A stretch of 64,000 bases of DNA. Origin: Mycolicibacterium pulveris (GTDB lineage: Bacteria; Actinomycetota; Actinomycetes; Mycobacteriales; Mycobacteriaceae). The notes under the pieces were generated by a model that worked only from the letters and a program-made list of their open reading frames with translations, ran no database searches and had not been told where the DNA came from. Location of the stretch: the NCBI RefSeq assembly GCF_010725725.1, contig NZ_AP022599.1, positions 248,001 to 312,000 of the forward strand, written 5' to 3'. The position numbers and the translations under genes were made by a program. Of this stretch, positions 34,640 to 43,819 are shown one piece after another. Every line of letters starts with the position of its first letter. The first letter of the stretch is position 1.

Positions 34640-36147
34640 CGCACACCCCCGCACTGCCGGAAACTCAAGGCCGCCGTGACGTCCTCCAGATCCGGGGAGG
34701 TCCGTCCGGCAAGATCGCAAAGCGACCACGCCACACGTAGCGTGCGGTCCATGCCGCGCGCGCTGAGCTGACCGCGATCGACCGCCCCGTACAGCGGCTT
34801 CATCACGGTCCTCGGCAGGCGAAACCTGCGCCGCAGCAACGCTCCGCTGACCTCGGCGTTGGTTCGGATCCCGTACGCGCGCCACCGTTCCCCGGCCGCC
34901 TGCCGCGCCGCCACGACGCGCTCGCGAACCATGGCGGTGGACTCGCCCTCCTGTTGCACAAGCTCGCCCGCTCGCACCGGATGCATCTCGACGCGCAGAT
35001 CGACGCGGTCGATCAGCGGGCCGGACAGCTTGCCGAGATACCGCCGCTTCTCGGCCCCGCCGCAGATGCAGTCTCGGGGATTGGGCGGTGCGCACGGACA
35101 CGGGTTGGCCGCCAACACCAACAGGAACCGTGCCGGATAACGCGCCACCCCGTCGCGACGTGCCAGCCGAATCTCCCCGTCCTCCAGCGGGGTTCGCAGC
35201 GCCTCGAGCACGCTGACACCGATCTCCGCGCACTCGTCGAGAAACAGCACGCCGCGGTGGGCGCGGCTGACGGCGCCAGGACGCGCCATTCCCGAGCCGC
35301 CCCCGACCATCGCCGCGACGCTGGAGGTGTGGTGCGGAGCGATGAACGGCGGTTGTGTGATCAACGGCGTGTCGGTGGCAAGCAATCCCGCCACCGAGTG
35401 AATCGCCGTCACCTCCAGCGACTCACTTTCCGACAGCGTCGGCAGCAGTCCCGGAAGCCGTTGTGCCAGCATCGTTTTACCCACGCCGGGTGGACCGGTC
35501 AACATCAGATGGTGCCCGCCGGCCGCGGCGACCTCGACGGCGAACCGCGCCTGGCTCTGTCCGACCACGTCGGCGAGGTCGAACGTCGGCCCCGAAACAC
35601 CGCGTGGCGCATCAACCCTGCCCCGCAGCGGTGCTTTTCCCGTGATCCAGGACTGCAGCTCACGCAGCGTGCGCACGCCCAGCACCTCGATGCCGTCGAC
35701 CAGGCTGGCTTCGGCGAGGTTGTCGACGGGCACCACCACGGTCGGCCAGCCCTCGCGTTTGGCGGCCATCACCGCGGGCAGCACACCGGTGACCGGCCGC
35801 ACCCGACCGTCGAGCGCGAGCTCGCCGAGCAACACCGTTTTCTCCAGCCGCGGCCACTCGGTCTTCTTTTCCGCCGACAGCACCGACAGCGCGAGCGCCA
35901 AATCGTAGACAGACCCCATCTTCGGCAGCGTCGCCGGCGACAGCGCCAACGTCAGCCGCGCCATCGGCCAGTTGTTGCCGCAGTTGGTGATCGCCGCACG
36001 CACCCGGTTTCGCGATTCCTGCAGCGCCGCGTCCGCGAGGCCGACCAGATGCACGCCGGGCAGACCCGACGAGATGTCGGCCTCGATCTCCACGATCTGC
36101 CCCTCGAGGCCGCGGATGGCCACCGAGAAGGCCCGCCCCAGCGCCAT
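34636..36147 (-). CDS. YifB/ComM Mg-chelatase-like AAA ATPase
   Basis: A 503-residue AAA+ protein of the YifB/ComM family. It has an N-terminal Lon-protease-like domain (GLPGVHLVGLADAALQESR and LALSPATLPKMGS), then a Mg-chelatase ATPase with Walker A TGPPGVGKTML near residue 215 and Walker B GVLFLDE, and a C-terminal Zn-like cysteine cluster (NPCPCAPPNPRDCICGG). ComM helicases help branch migration in natural transformation. The ATG at 36147 shares a base with the yraN stop (TGATG). The function in mycobacteria has not been settled but coupling with dprA supports DNA recombination. Confidence 0.93.
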   Translation of the reverse strand: MALGRAFSVAIRGLEGQIVEIEADISSGLPGVHLVGLADAALQESRNRVRAAITNCGNNWPMARLTLALSPATLPKMGSVYDLALALSVLSAEKKTEWPRLEKTVLLGELALDGRVRPVTGVLPAVMAAKREGWPTVVVPVDNLAEASLVDGIEVLGVRTLRELQSWITGKAPLRGRVDAPRGVSGPTFDLADVVGQSQARFAVEVAAAGGHHLMLTGPPGVGKTMLAQRLPGLLPTLSESESLEVTAIHSVAGLLATDTPLITQPPFIAPHHTSSVAAMVGGGSGMARPGAVSRAHRGVLFLDECAEIGVSVLEALRTPLEDGEIRLARRDGVARYPARFLLVLAANPCPCAPPNPRDCICGGAEKRRYLGKLSGPLIDRVDLRVEMHPVRAGELVQQEGESTAMVRERVVAARQAAGERWRAYGIRTNAEVSGALLRRRFRLPRTVMKPLYGAVDRGQLSARGMDRTLRVAWSLCDLAGRTSPDLEDVTAALSFRQCGGVR

Positions 36148-36515
36148 CACCCCACCCCCTGCAGATGGATGATCTCGGGCGTGCGCTGCCTGCCGATGCG
36201 CACCCCGACGACGTCGATGCGCAGATGCGCCCACCCGGTGTCCTGTGCGGCCAACCACAAGCACGCCAGGCGGCGTAGGCGCTGCACCTTCTCCGGGGTG
36301 ACCGCCTGTTCGACACCGCCGAACCGATCGCTGGTGCGGGTCTTCACCTCGACGAAGATCGCGATGCGGGCGGCGTCGTCGGCGGCGATCACGTCCAGCT
36401 CGCCATACCGGCAACGCCAGTTCCGGTCGAGCACCCGCAAGCCAAGCGACCGCAGATGATCGACCGCGAGTTGCTCTCCGAGTGCACCGATTTCAGCGCT
36501 GGTGAAGGAAGTCAT
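36147..36515 (-). CDS. YraN/UPF0102 family endonuclease-like protein
   Basis: A 122-residue protein of UPF0102, which has a restriction-endonuclease-like fold. Conserved features are LGEQLAVDHLRSLG, the acidic ELDVIA and the FVEVKTRTSDRFGG core, which holds the ExK nuclease motif. The function is not established; a Holliday-junction nuclease is suspected. The ATG at 36515 is chosen by similarity with Rv2898c; the open frame extends another 64 codons upstream across the promoter region. It is the first gene of the leftward yraN-comM-dprA operon. Confidence 0.92.
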   Translation of the reverse strand: MTSFTSAEIGALGEQLAVDHLRSLGLRVLDRNWRCRYGELDVIAADDAARIAIFVEVKTRTSDRFGGVEQAVTPEKVQRLRRLACLWLAAQDTGWAHLRIDVVGVRIGRQRTPEIIHLQGVG

Positions 36516-36642
36516 GGCACCACCGTGGGGCAGGCGACCGACAAATCGCCGCCGACCGGCCGCCGTCATCCCCAACCGGGGATTCATCCACAGATTCGGC
36601 GCCGCCTGTTTCGCCGGCCTAAAATGGCGGGTACACCCCGGC

Positions 36643-37461
36643 ATGACCCACAAGTCGTTACATGGCGTCGCCGACCGCGCCACCGACAGTGACGCGTTCG
36701 AATACACCGCGCGCGCCGGGTTCGCGGTCAGCGGCGTACTGCACCTGCTGGTCGGCTACCTGATTCTTCGGATCGCCCTGGGGTCAGGCGGCAACGCCGA
36801 CCAATCCGGGGCGTTGGCGACGCTGGCGCAGCGAACCGGTGGCGCGGTGTTGCTGTGGGTCGTCGCCGCGGGCTTGTTCGCCCTCGGGCTCTGGCGCGTC
36901 GCCGAGGCGGTCGTCGGCCCGCGGCCCGGGGAGGGATCGCGGCGCGCCGACGACGACACCCCGGCGTGGAAGCGCGCGAAGTCGCTCGGCCTGGCCGTGG
37001 TCAATTTCGCGATCGCGTTCTCGGCGGCCCGCTTCGCCATGGGCAGCGGACAGCAGAGCGCCCAGCAGAACGCCGGGCTGAGCGCACAGATGATGCAGTC
37101 GGGCTGGGGCAAGGCGGTGCTGGTCGCGGTGGGGCTCGGGCTGATCGGTGTCGGCGGCTACCACGTCTACAAGGGCGTGACGAAGCGCTTCTGCAAGGAC
37201 CTGCGCGGCGGCGTCGGATCCGGGGTCAGCGCTGTCGGGATCACCGGCTACGCGGCCAAGGGGCTGGCCCTGGCCGGCGCGGGCCTGCTGGTCGTCGTGG
37301 CCACGCTGCAGGCCGACCCGTCCAAGGCGACGGGACTGGATGCGGCGGTCAAGGCGCTCGGCGAGGCGCCGTTCGGCCAGTTTCTTCTCGTCCTGGCAGC
37401 CGTCGGAATCGCCGCGTTCGGCATCTACAACTTCGTTCGGGCCCGCTTCGGGCGGATGTGA
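36643..37461 (+). CDS. DUF1206 membrane protein
   Basis: A 272-residue integral membrane protein with six predicted helices arranged as three similar two-helix units, each with a Tyr/Ala-Arg-Ala-Gly-type entry such as EYTARAGFAVSGVLHLLVGY, GLAVVNFAIAFSAARFAMG and ITGYAAKGLALAGAGLLVVV. This is the DUF1206 pattern, which is actinobacterial and of unknown function. A candidate -10 (TAAAAT, 36620-36625) lies before the ATG at 36643. It is divergent from yraN. No link with the iron operon behind it is apparent, since an IdeR box and a new promoter lie between. Confidence 0.88.
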   Translation: MTHKSLHGVADRATDSDAFEYTARAGFAVSGVLHLLVGYLILRIALGSGGNADQSGALATLAQRTGGAVLLWVVAAGLFALGLWRVAEAVVGPRPGEGSRRADDDTPAWKRAKSLGLAVVNFAIAFSAARFAMGSGQQSAQQNAGLSAQMMQSGWGKAVLVAVGLGLIGVGGYHVYKGVTKRFCKDLRGGVGSGVSAVGITGYAAKGLALAGAGLLVVVATLQADPSKATGLDAAVKALGEAPFGQFLLVLAAVGIAAFGIYNFVRARFGRM

Positions 37462-37530
37462 CTGCCGGCACACCGACCTCGCTCATCTGCCCACAGCCCG
37501 CCGGCTCAAACCCCGAAAGGGTATCTTTCA

Positions 37531-37549
37531 TTAGGTAAACCTCAGCTAA
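37531..37549 (+). promoter_or_regulatory. IdeR/DtxR iron box
   Basis: TTAGGTAAACCTCAGCTAA matches 14 of 19 positions of the IdeR consensus palindrome (TTAGGTTAGGCTAACCTAA), with both outer half-sites TTAGGT and GCTAA intact. It lies 47 bases before the start of the ferric-iron binding protein gene. Iron-loaded IdeR would repress the operon, so the transporter and the fusion enzyme behind it are expected to be induced in iron shortage. Confidence 0.85.
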
Positions 37550-37595
37550 AAGAGCTGCGGTCTGACCTGTCCGAACAGTGAAAGGACTCCCCTGC

Positions 37596-38612
37596 ATGCG
37601 ACCACGGTGGAGGCGGATCGCCGCCGTCCTGTCAACGCTGGCCGTCGCGATCGGCGCGACCGCATGCACCAACTCGGGTGACAGCGACGAGCTGCTGATC
37701 TACAACGCGCAGCACGAGTCACTGGCCAAGGAGTGGATCGACGCGTTCACCGAGGAGACCGGCATCAACGTGTCCTACCGCCAGGGCGGCGACACCGAGC
37801 TCGGCAATCAGCTGGTGGCCGAGGGCGACGCCTCACCCGCCGACGTCTTCCTCACCGAGAACTCCCCCGCGATGGCGGCCGTGGAACGCGCGGGCCTCTT
37901 CGCCGAACTCGACGCCGAGACCCTCGATCAGGTGCCTGCGCAGTTCCGCCCGGACACCGGCAGGTGGACCGGGGTCGCCGCGCGCAGCACCGTGTTCGTC
38001 TACAACAAGGACAGGTTGACGCCCGACCAGTTACCGAAGTCGATGCTCGACCTGCAGCAGCCCGAGTGGAAGGGCCGCTGGGGTGCCCCGCCGACCAAGG
38101 CCGACTTCCAGGCGATCGTCGCCGCGCTGCTCGAACTCGAGGGCGAGGCAGCCACCGCGCAGTGGCTCGAGGCGATGAAGGCCAACGCGGTGCCCTACAA
38201 CAACAACATCGACACCCTCAAGGCGGTCAACGCCGGCGAGGTCGACGGCGGCATCATCTACCACTACTACTGGTACCGCGATCAATCCAAGACCAAGGAG
38301 ATCAGCGGCAACACCGCGCTGCACTATTTCAAGAACCGCGATCCCGGTGCCTTCGTCAGCCTGTCCGGCGGAGGCGTGCTGGCCTCCAGCGACAAGCAGG
38401 ATCAGGCGCAGCGCTTTCTGCGGTTCGTCACCAGCAGGGCAGGCCAGGAAGTCCTCGAGAAAGGCACCTCCTTCGAGTATCCGGTCGCCAGCGGTGTGCC
38501 CGCGAATCCGGAACTGCCTCCTCTGGATTCGCTGCAGGCGCCCGATGTCGACCCCTCGAAGTTGAACGAACAGAAGGTGACCGAGCTGATGACGAAGGCA
38601 GGCCTGCTGTAG
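37596..38612 (+). CDS. Ferric-iron ABC transporter, substrate-binding lipoprotein
   Basis: A 338-residue exported lipoprotein: signal peptide with lipobox ending in Cys about residue 24 (AIGATAC). It belongs to the FbpA/SfuA/FutA family of Fe3+-binding proteins. It opens ELLIYNAQHESLAKEWIDAF and has GGDTELGNQL, and the tyrosine cluster IIYHYYWYRD around residue 220-228 that binds ferric iron. The ATG at 37596 has AAAGGA 9 bases upstream; a GTG at 37578 is also open. It is the first gene of an IdeR-box operon and directly precedes the permease. Confidence 0.93.
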   Translation: MRPRWRRIAAVLSTLAVAIGATACTNSGDSDELLIYNAQHESLAKEWIDAFTEETGINVSYRQGGDTELGNQLVAEGDASPADVFLTENSPAMAAVERAGLFAELDAETLDQVPAQFRPDTGRWTGVAARSTVFVYNKDRLTPDQLPKSMLDLQQPEWKGRWGAPPTKADFQAIVAALLELEGEAATAQWLEAMKANAVPYNNNIDTLKAVNAGEVDGGIIYHYYWYRDQSKTKEISGNTALHYFKNRDPGAFVSLSGGGVLASSDKQDQAQRFLRFVTSRAGQEVLEKGTSFEYPVASGVPANPELPPLDSLQAPDVDPSKLNEQKVTELMTKAGLL

Positions 38613-40187
38613 GTGGCCGTCCCCACCGTCGCCCGCACCGCAGCACCGGCCTCGCGGCCGGACAGCACCACCCGGCCGGGCCCGCTGGTTTCGGCAACCG
38701 TTGCGATTCTGGTTGCCGCGACGGGCATTCCGCTCGGCTACGTGGTGTGGGGTGCTGTCTCGGTCGGATGGGACCGCGCCTACGAACTGGTGGTGCGGCC
38801 CCGCGTCGGCGAGCTTCTGTACAACACCGTCGCGCTGGTGGCCATCACCGTGCCGCTCTGCGTGCTGATCGGGGTCGGGGTGGCCTGGCTGGTGGAACGC
38901 ACCGACCTACCCGGACGGGCAGTCTGGCGTCCGTTGTTCGTTGCGCCGCTTGCCGTTCCGGCGTTCGTCAACAGTTACGCCTGGGTGGGTGTGGTGCCCT
39001 CGCTGCACGGGCTGTGGGCTGGGGTGTTGATCTCCACGCTTTCCTACTTCCCGTTCATGTACCTGCCCGTCGCGGCGACCTTACGTCGACTCGACCCGGC
39101 GGTGGAGGAATCGGCGCGGGCGCTGGGATCGGATTCGGTGACGGTGTTCTTCCGCGTGGTGCTGCCCCAACTGCGGCTGGCGATTCTGGGCGGCGGCCTG
39201 TTGATCGGTGTGCATCTGCTCGCCGAATACGGTGCTTTCGCGATGGTGCGCTTCGACACCTTCACCGTGGCGATCTTCCAACAGTTCCAGGTGACGTTCG
39301 ACGGTGCCGCGGGCAGCATGCTCGCCGGGGTTCTGGTGTTGCTCTGCCTTGCCTTGTTGGTCGCCGAGGCCGCGGCACGCGGCAACGCCCGCTTCGCCAG
39401 AATCGGATCCGGCGCGCCCTCGGTGATCACCCCGATTCGGCTGGGTCGCAGCGTGATCCCTGCCTCCGCAGCGCTTGTCGCGCTGGCTGCCCTGGCGCTC
39501 GGCGTGCCGACGTGGACCATTCTGCGCTGGCTGTGGATCGGCGGCGCCGAGGTGTGGGACTTCGGGGACATCGTCACCTCGCTGAGTCAGACCATCGGGT
39601 TGGCCGCGGCAGCGGCGGCGCTGACGACCTTGCTCGCGTTCCCCGTGGCGTGGGTGGCGGTGCGCTCCAGCGGTTTTCTTGCCCGCGCAGCCGAAGGGGC
39701 CAACTACGTCGCCAGCTCGTTACCCGGCATCGTCACCGCGCTGGCGCTGGTCACGGTCACCATCTCCGTTGCGCCCGTTCTATACCAGAGCGTCGCGCTG
39801 ATCGTGTTCGCTTACGTGCTGCTGTTCATGCCGCGCGCACTGGTCAACGTCCGCGCCGGGCTGGCTCAGGTTCCGACCAGCCTCGAGGAGGCCTCTCGCT
39901 CGCTCGGCAGTTCGCCGACCGCCACGTTCTTCCGCGTCACGCTGCGCCTGACCGCGCCCGCCGCGGCCGCCGGGGCCGCACTGGTGTTCGTCGCTGTCGC
40001 CACCGAGTTGACCGCCACCCTTCTGCTCGCGCCGACGGGCACCAACACGCTGTCGATGAGGTTCTGGTCGTTGTCCAGCGAGCTGGACTACGCCGCCGCC
40101 GCGCCGTACGCGCTGGCGTTGGTGGTGCTGGCGATACCGGTGACGCTCATCCTGCTGCGCCAGTCGGCGAAGGCGGCCGCGCTATGA
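38613..40187 (+). CDS. Ferric-iron ABC transporter permease
   Basis: A 524-residue fused two-domain permease (FbpB/SfuB type) with about 12 membrane helices. Each half carries an EAA loop for docking the ATPase: EESARALGSDSVTVFFRVVLPQL (cited as EESARALGSDSVTVFF) near residue 166 and EEASRSLGSSPTATFFRVTL near 427. It starts at a GTG directly following the TAG stop of the binding-protein gene without any spacer, so translation is coupled. Its stop overlaps the ATPase start (ATGA). Confidence 0.93.
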   Translation: MAVPTVARTAAPASRPDSTTRPGPLVSATVAILVAATGIPLGYVVWGAVSVGWDRAYELVVRPRVGELLYNTVALVAITVPLCVLIGVGVAWLVERTDLPGRAVWRPLFVAPLAVPAFVNSYAWVGVVPSLHGLWAGVLISTLSYFPFMYLPVAATLRRLDPAVEESARALGSDSVTVFFRVVLPQLRLAILGGGLLIGVHLLAEYGAFAMVRFDTFTVAIFQQFQVTFDGAAGSMLAGVLVLLCLALLVAEAAARGNARFARIGSGAPSVITPIRLGRSVIPASAALVALAALALGVPTWTILRWLWIGGAEVWDFGDIVTSLSQTIGLAAAAAALTTLLAFPVAWVAVRSSGFLARAAEGANYVASSLPGIVTALALVTVTISVAPVLYQSVALIVFAYVLLFMPRALVNVRAGLAQVPTSLEEASRSLGSSPTATFFRVTLRLTAPAAAAGAALVFVAVATELTATLLLAPTGTNTLSMRFWSLSSELDYAAAAPYALALVVLAIPVTLILLRQSAKAAAL

Positions 40188-41224
40188 CCGCGACGGTTGA
40201 AACCCACGGATTGGCAAAGTCTTTCAACGGACACACCGTGCTGCACCACATCGACCTCGAGGTGCAGCCAGGCACCATCACCGCGGTCGTCGGGTCGTCG
40301 GGCTGCGGGAAGACGACGCTGCTGCGCCTCATCGCCGGCTTCGAGCAACCCGATGCGGGCACGATCAGCATCGGGGGACGTCAAGTCGCGAGCCCGGAGC
40401 GCTCGGTGCCGCCCCATCGCCGGGCGGTCGGCTACGTCGCCCAGGACGGTGCACTGTTTCCGCATCTGACCGTCGGGCAGAACATCGCCTACGGTCTGCC
40501 GCACAGACAGCACCGCGAGCGGGTGCGTGCCCGGGTCGCCGAGTTGCTGGAGACGGTCTCGCTGGACCCCTCCTACGCATCCCGGCGCCCCCATGAACTG
40601 TCCGGCGGGCAGCAACAACGGGTGGCACTGGTGCGGGCGTTGGCGCGCGAACCGGCGCTGATGCTGCTCGATGAACCGTTCAGCTCGTTGGACACCGGGC
40701 TGCGCGCATCCACCCGCAAGGCGGTGGCCGGATTGCTCGCCGACGCCGGCGTGACGACGCTGCTGGTGACCCACGACCAGGAGGAAGCGCTCTCGGTCGC
40801 CGGTCAGATCGCCGTGATGCGGGACGGCAGGTTCACCCAGGTCGGTCCGCCGCAGCAGGTCTACCGCGAACCCGCCGACCATTTCACCGCGGCTTTTCTG
40901 GGGGACTGCATCTCGCTGCCGTGCACGGTGAACGCCTGCGTCGCCGAGTGCGCTCTCGGGCGCATCCCCGTGCAGGCCGACGACGGGCCGGCAACGGTGC
41001 TGCTGCGCCCCGAACAGCTTGTGGTGACAGGTGTTTCAGATACCGAGCAGTTCCGGGGCGTCGGCACCGTGGTCGCCTCCGAGTTCCTGGGTCACGACGT
41101 GCTGCTGACCATCGACCTCGCAGGTGATGCCGCACCGGTGGTCGTGCGTCAACACAGCCTCAACGCCCCTCCGATCGAGGCCAAGGTGCATATCGAGGTG
41201 GTCGGCAAAGGAATCGTGCTGTGA
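40184..41224 (+). CDS. Ferric-iron ABC transporter ATPase
   Basis: A 346-residue ABC ATPase of the FbpC/PotA group. Walker A is GSSGCGKTTLLRL (about 37-49), the Q-loop AQDGALFPH, the signature LSGGQQQRVALVRALA (about 138), Walker B MLLDEPFSSLD, and H-loop VTHDQEEAL. The C-terminal 100 residues form a TOBE domain (RPEQLVV). The ATG at 40184 overlaps the permease stop by 4 bases. The next gene's start overlaps this stop, so four genes form one coupled unit. Confidence 0.94.
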   Translation: MTATVETHGLAKSFNGHTVLHHIDLEVQPGTITAVVGSSGCGKTTLLRLIAGFEQPDAGTISIGGRQVASPERSVPPHRRAVGYVAQDGALFPHLTVGQNIAYGLPHRQHRERVRARVAELLETVSLDPSYASRRPHELSGGQQQRVALVRALAREPALMLLDEPFSSLDTGLRASTRKAVAGLLADAGVTTLLVTHDQEEALSVAGQIAVMRDGRFTQVGPPQQVYREPADHFTAAFLGDCISLPCTVNACVAECALGRIPVQADDGPATVLLRPEQLVVTGVSDTEQFRGVGTVVASEFLGHDVLLTIDLAGDAAPVVVRQHSLNAPPIEAKVHIEVVGKGIVL

Positions 41225-43740
41225 TGCACCGGCTCGTCGACCTCCTTCGCGGCCACGGCGAGAACGTCGCGGTGCTCACCGAAACGCATCGGCTCACATA
41301 TGCGCAGCTAGCCGACCGGGTCGCCGCAGCCGTGCCTGGCATCGGGGATACCCGCCGCCTGGTGTTGCTCGAAACCCGCAATGACATGTGGACGTTGGTG
41401 CATTACCTCGCGGCCCTCACCGGTGAGCATGTCGTGCTTCCCGTACCCGCCGGCCGCGATCACGCGACCATGGTGCAGGCCTATGATCCCGACGTGGTCG
41501 TCGCCGACGGCGCCGTGCACCATCGGCGAAGGGCTTCTCGGCATCGGCTGCACCCCGATCTCGCGCTGCTGCTCTCCACCTCCGGAAGCACCGGGTCCCC
41601 GAAACTGGTCCGGTTGTCACACACCAACCTGATCTCCAATGCGACCGCCATCGCCGAGTATCTGAACATCCGCGAATCAGACCGGGCCGCAACCACGCTG
41701 CCGATGTCCTACTGTTACGGCCTTTCGGTGGTCCACAGCCATCTGCTGCGTGGCGCCGCGCTGATCCTCACCGACCGGTCGGTGATGGACGAGCAGTTCT
41801 GGGACCTTTTCCGCCGGTGCCGCGGCACCTCGTTCGCCGGCGTTCCCTACACCTTCGAACTGCTCGAACGCATCGGCTTCGACACCATGGATCTGCCCAC
41901 CCTTCGCTACGTCACCCAGGCCGGCGGCCGGATGGCGCCGGAGCGGGTGACGCGATTCGCCGAGCTGGCGCAGCGCCGCGGCTGGGAGCTGTTCGTGATG
42001 TACGGTGCGACCGAGGCCACGGCCCGAATGGCCTATCTTCCACCGGATCTGGCACTGTCGCGGCCAACCGCGATCGGCAGGCCGATCCCCGGCGGGTCGT
42101 TGACCCTGGAGCCGCTCGAGGACTGGGCCGACGACGACGTCGGCCAGCTCGTGTACCGCGGCGACAACGTCATGATGGGGTACGCGCGCGGCCCCGACGA
42201 CCTGTCGCTCGGCAAGACCGTGGACACGTTGCACACCGGCGATATCGCCCGCCGCGCTCCCGACGGCCTCTACGAGGTGATCGGCCGCACCAGCCGATTC
42301 GTCAAGATCTACGGCCTGCGCATCGATCTGCAACAGCTCGAATCCAGCCTGCGCGCAGGCGGTATCACGACATTCTGCACATCCGACGACGGACACCTCG
42401 TCGTCGCCGCGGCCCGGCGACACGACGCATCCGCCGTGCAGCGCGCCGTCACGGAGGCCACCGGGGTGCCCGCCTGCTCGGTGCGGGCGGTGGCCGTCGA
42501 TGAGTTGCCGCTGTTGCCGTCGGGCAAGCCCGACTACCCGACGGTGCGCCGGCTTGCGCGCGGCGCTGGACACTCGACCGTCACCGACCTGCGTGAGCTC
42601 TTCGCCGGTGTGCTGCAAAAGGATCCGGCCGGTATTGATCCGGAGGCCACGTTCGTCGACCTGGGCGGCAATTCGCTTTCCTATGTCGCGATGTCGGTAC
42701 GGCTGGAGCGGATGCTCGGACACCTTCCGACCGACTGGCATCAGCGGCCGCTGCGCGAGCTGGAAACGATGGCGCGCCCCGTCACGGGCCGACGGCGGTG
42801 GTGGGCCTCGACGCTGGAGACCAGTGTGGCGTTGCGGGCGATCGCGATCGTGCTCATCGTGGGCTCGCATGCTGGGCTTTTCGAGCTGTGGGGCGGCGCG
42901 CACGTGTTGCTCGGGGTCGCGGGATACAACTTCGGCCGGTTCTGCATGACGTCGGTGCCGCGCACCGAGCGGGTGCGACACCTGCGCAGTACCATCGCTT
43001 GGATTGCGGTGCCGTCGGTGGCGTGGGTGGCCGTCGTGATGCTGCTCGACGACGACTACACGTGGACAAACCTGTTGCTGGCCAACAAGATTCTCGGTCC
43101 GCACGATAGCATGACCGCCGGGCGGCTGTGGTTCGTCGAGGTGCTGGTGTGGACGCTGGTCGCGCTGCTGTTGCTGTTCTGGCTGCCCGGACTGGACCGA
43201 CTGGAGCGGCAACGACCGTTCGCCGTCGCGGTGGCGTTCCTGGTGGTGGGGCTGGCGCTGCGCTACGACGTGCTCGGGCTGGGCCTTGGTCGGGAGGCGT
43301 GGTTCACGATGCTGGCGTTCTGGTTCTTCGCGATCGGCTGGGCGGCGGCGAAAGCGTCGACGACGCTGCAACGCGCCGCGGTGACGGCCGTGCTGGCCGT
43401 GGCACTGCACGGGTATTTCGGCAGCACGCTGCGCGAGGCGATGGTGCTGGGTGGGCTGGTATTGCTCATCTGGCTGCCGACGCTCCGCTGCCCCGTCGGG
43501 CTGACGACGGTCGCCGGTGTCCTTGCGGAGGCCTCGCTGTACACCTACCTGGTGCACTACCAGGTGTATGAGTTGTTCCCCCGCCACCCCATGCTCGGGG
43601 TGATCGCGTCGCTGGCGGTCGGGGTGCTGCTCACCTACCTGCTGACGCTCCTGCGCAGCCGCTTTTCTTCGCCCAAAGGGACATTCGGGCGACAAAGTGC
43701 GAGTAGATCGCGCCAAAACGTCGATCTCGGCGCGGGCTAG
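41221..43740 (+). CDS. Adenylation-carrier-membrane acyltransferase fusion protein
   Basis: An 839-residue three-part protein. Residues 1-440 are an AMP-forming ligase: STSGSTGSPK (about 121), YGATEA (about 260), TGDIARRAPDG, GRTSRFVKIYGLRID and the C-terminal LLPSGKPDY. Residues about 450-520 are a phosphopantetheine carrier with LGGNSL. From about 535 to 825 is a polytopic membrane domain starting LRAIAIVLIVGSHAG and ending with LYTYLVHYQVYEL, the marks of acyltransferase family 3 (OafA-like). It should activate an acid, load it on its own carrier and pass it to an acceptor across or at the membrane. It overlaps the iron-transporter ATPase by GTGA (ATG 41224 is an alternative start), so it is under the IdeR box. 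The acid and acceptor are unknown. Confidence 0.88.
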   Translation: MMHRLVDLLRGHGENVAVLTETHRLTYAQLADRVAAAVPGIGDTRRLVLLETRNDMWTLVHYLAALTGEHVVLPVPAGRDHATMVQAYDPDVVVADGAVHHRRRASRHRLHPDLALLLSTSGSTGSPKLVRLSHTNLISNATAIAEYLNIRESDRAATTLPMSYCYGLSVVHSHLLRGAALILTDRSVMDEQFWDLFRRCRGTSFAGVPYTFELLERIGFDTMDLPTLRYVTQAGGRMAPERVTRFAELAQRRGWELFVMYGATEATARMAYLPPDLALSRPTAIGRPIPGGSLTLEPLEDWADDDVGQLVYRGDNVMMGYARGPDDLSLGKTVDTLHTGDIARRAPDGLYEVIGRTSRFVKIYGLRIDLQQLESSLRAGGITTFCTSDDGHLVVAAARRHDASAVQRAVTEATGVPACSVRAVAVDELPLLPSGKPDYPTVRRLARGAGHSTVTDLRELFAGVLQKDPAGIDPEATFVDLGGNSLSYVAMSVRLERMLGHLPTDWHQRPLRELETMARPVTGRRRWWASTLETSVALRAIAIVLIVGSHAGLFELWGGAHVLLGVAGYNFGRFCMTSVPRTERVRHLRSTIAWIAVPSVAWVAVVMLLDDDYTWTNLLLANKILGPHDSMTAGRLWFVEVLVWTLVALLLLFWLPGLDRLERQRPFAVAVAFLVVGLALRYDVLGLGLGREAWFTMLAFWFFAIGWAAAKASTTLQRAAVTAVLAVALHGYFGSTLREAMVLGGLVLLIWLPTLRCPVGLTTVAGVLAEASLYTYLVHYQVYELFPRHPMLGVIASLAVGVLLTYLLTLLRSRFSSPKGTFGRQSASRSRQNVDLGAG

Positions 43741-43759
43741 GCACCTCGGCGCGGGCTAG
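43726..43759 (+). repeat. 15-bp direct duplication covering a stop codon
   Basis: CTCGGCGCGGGCTAG occurs at 43726-43740 (including the TAG stop of the fusion gene) and again at 43745-43759, 19 bp apart. It looks like a small slippage duplication at the gene end. Confidence 0.8.
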
Positions 43760-43780
43760 ATCCAGGGCCCCTAAAAAGCA

Positions 43781-43806
43781 GTAGACCCCCTTCGCAGGGG
43801 GTCTAC
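43781..43806 (-). terminator. Intrinsic terminator of the GjpA-like gene (probably bidirectional)
   Basis: GTAGACCCCC (43781-43790) and GGGGGTCTAC (43797-43806) form a perfect 10-bp stem with a 6-base loop. On the minus strand the stem is followed by TGCTTTTTAG, a true T-run, so it stops the leftward gene that ends at 43820. It may also stop the iron operon from the other side. Confidence 0.85.
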
Positions 43807-43819
43807 CGAGTGGAACGTG

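Noticed and set aside
34954-36459. 501-codon plus-strand frame opposite the ComM-like gene
   Set aside because: Arg/Gln/His-rich shadow, without similarity; the minus-strand AAA ATPase is certain.
37733-40183. Apparent 1163-codon protein over the iron transporter genes
   Set aside because: Only its last 346 codons (the ATPase) are real; the upstream part is an out-of-frame reading of the binding protein and permease genes, low-complexity and Arg-rich.
41677-43716. 679-codon minus-strand frame inside the fusion gene
   Set aside because: Composition is that of an antisense shadow (Arg/His/Gln-rich), and the plus strand has clear adenylation, carrier and membrane domains.
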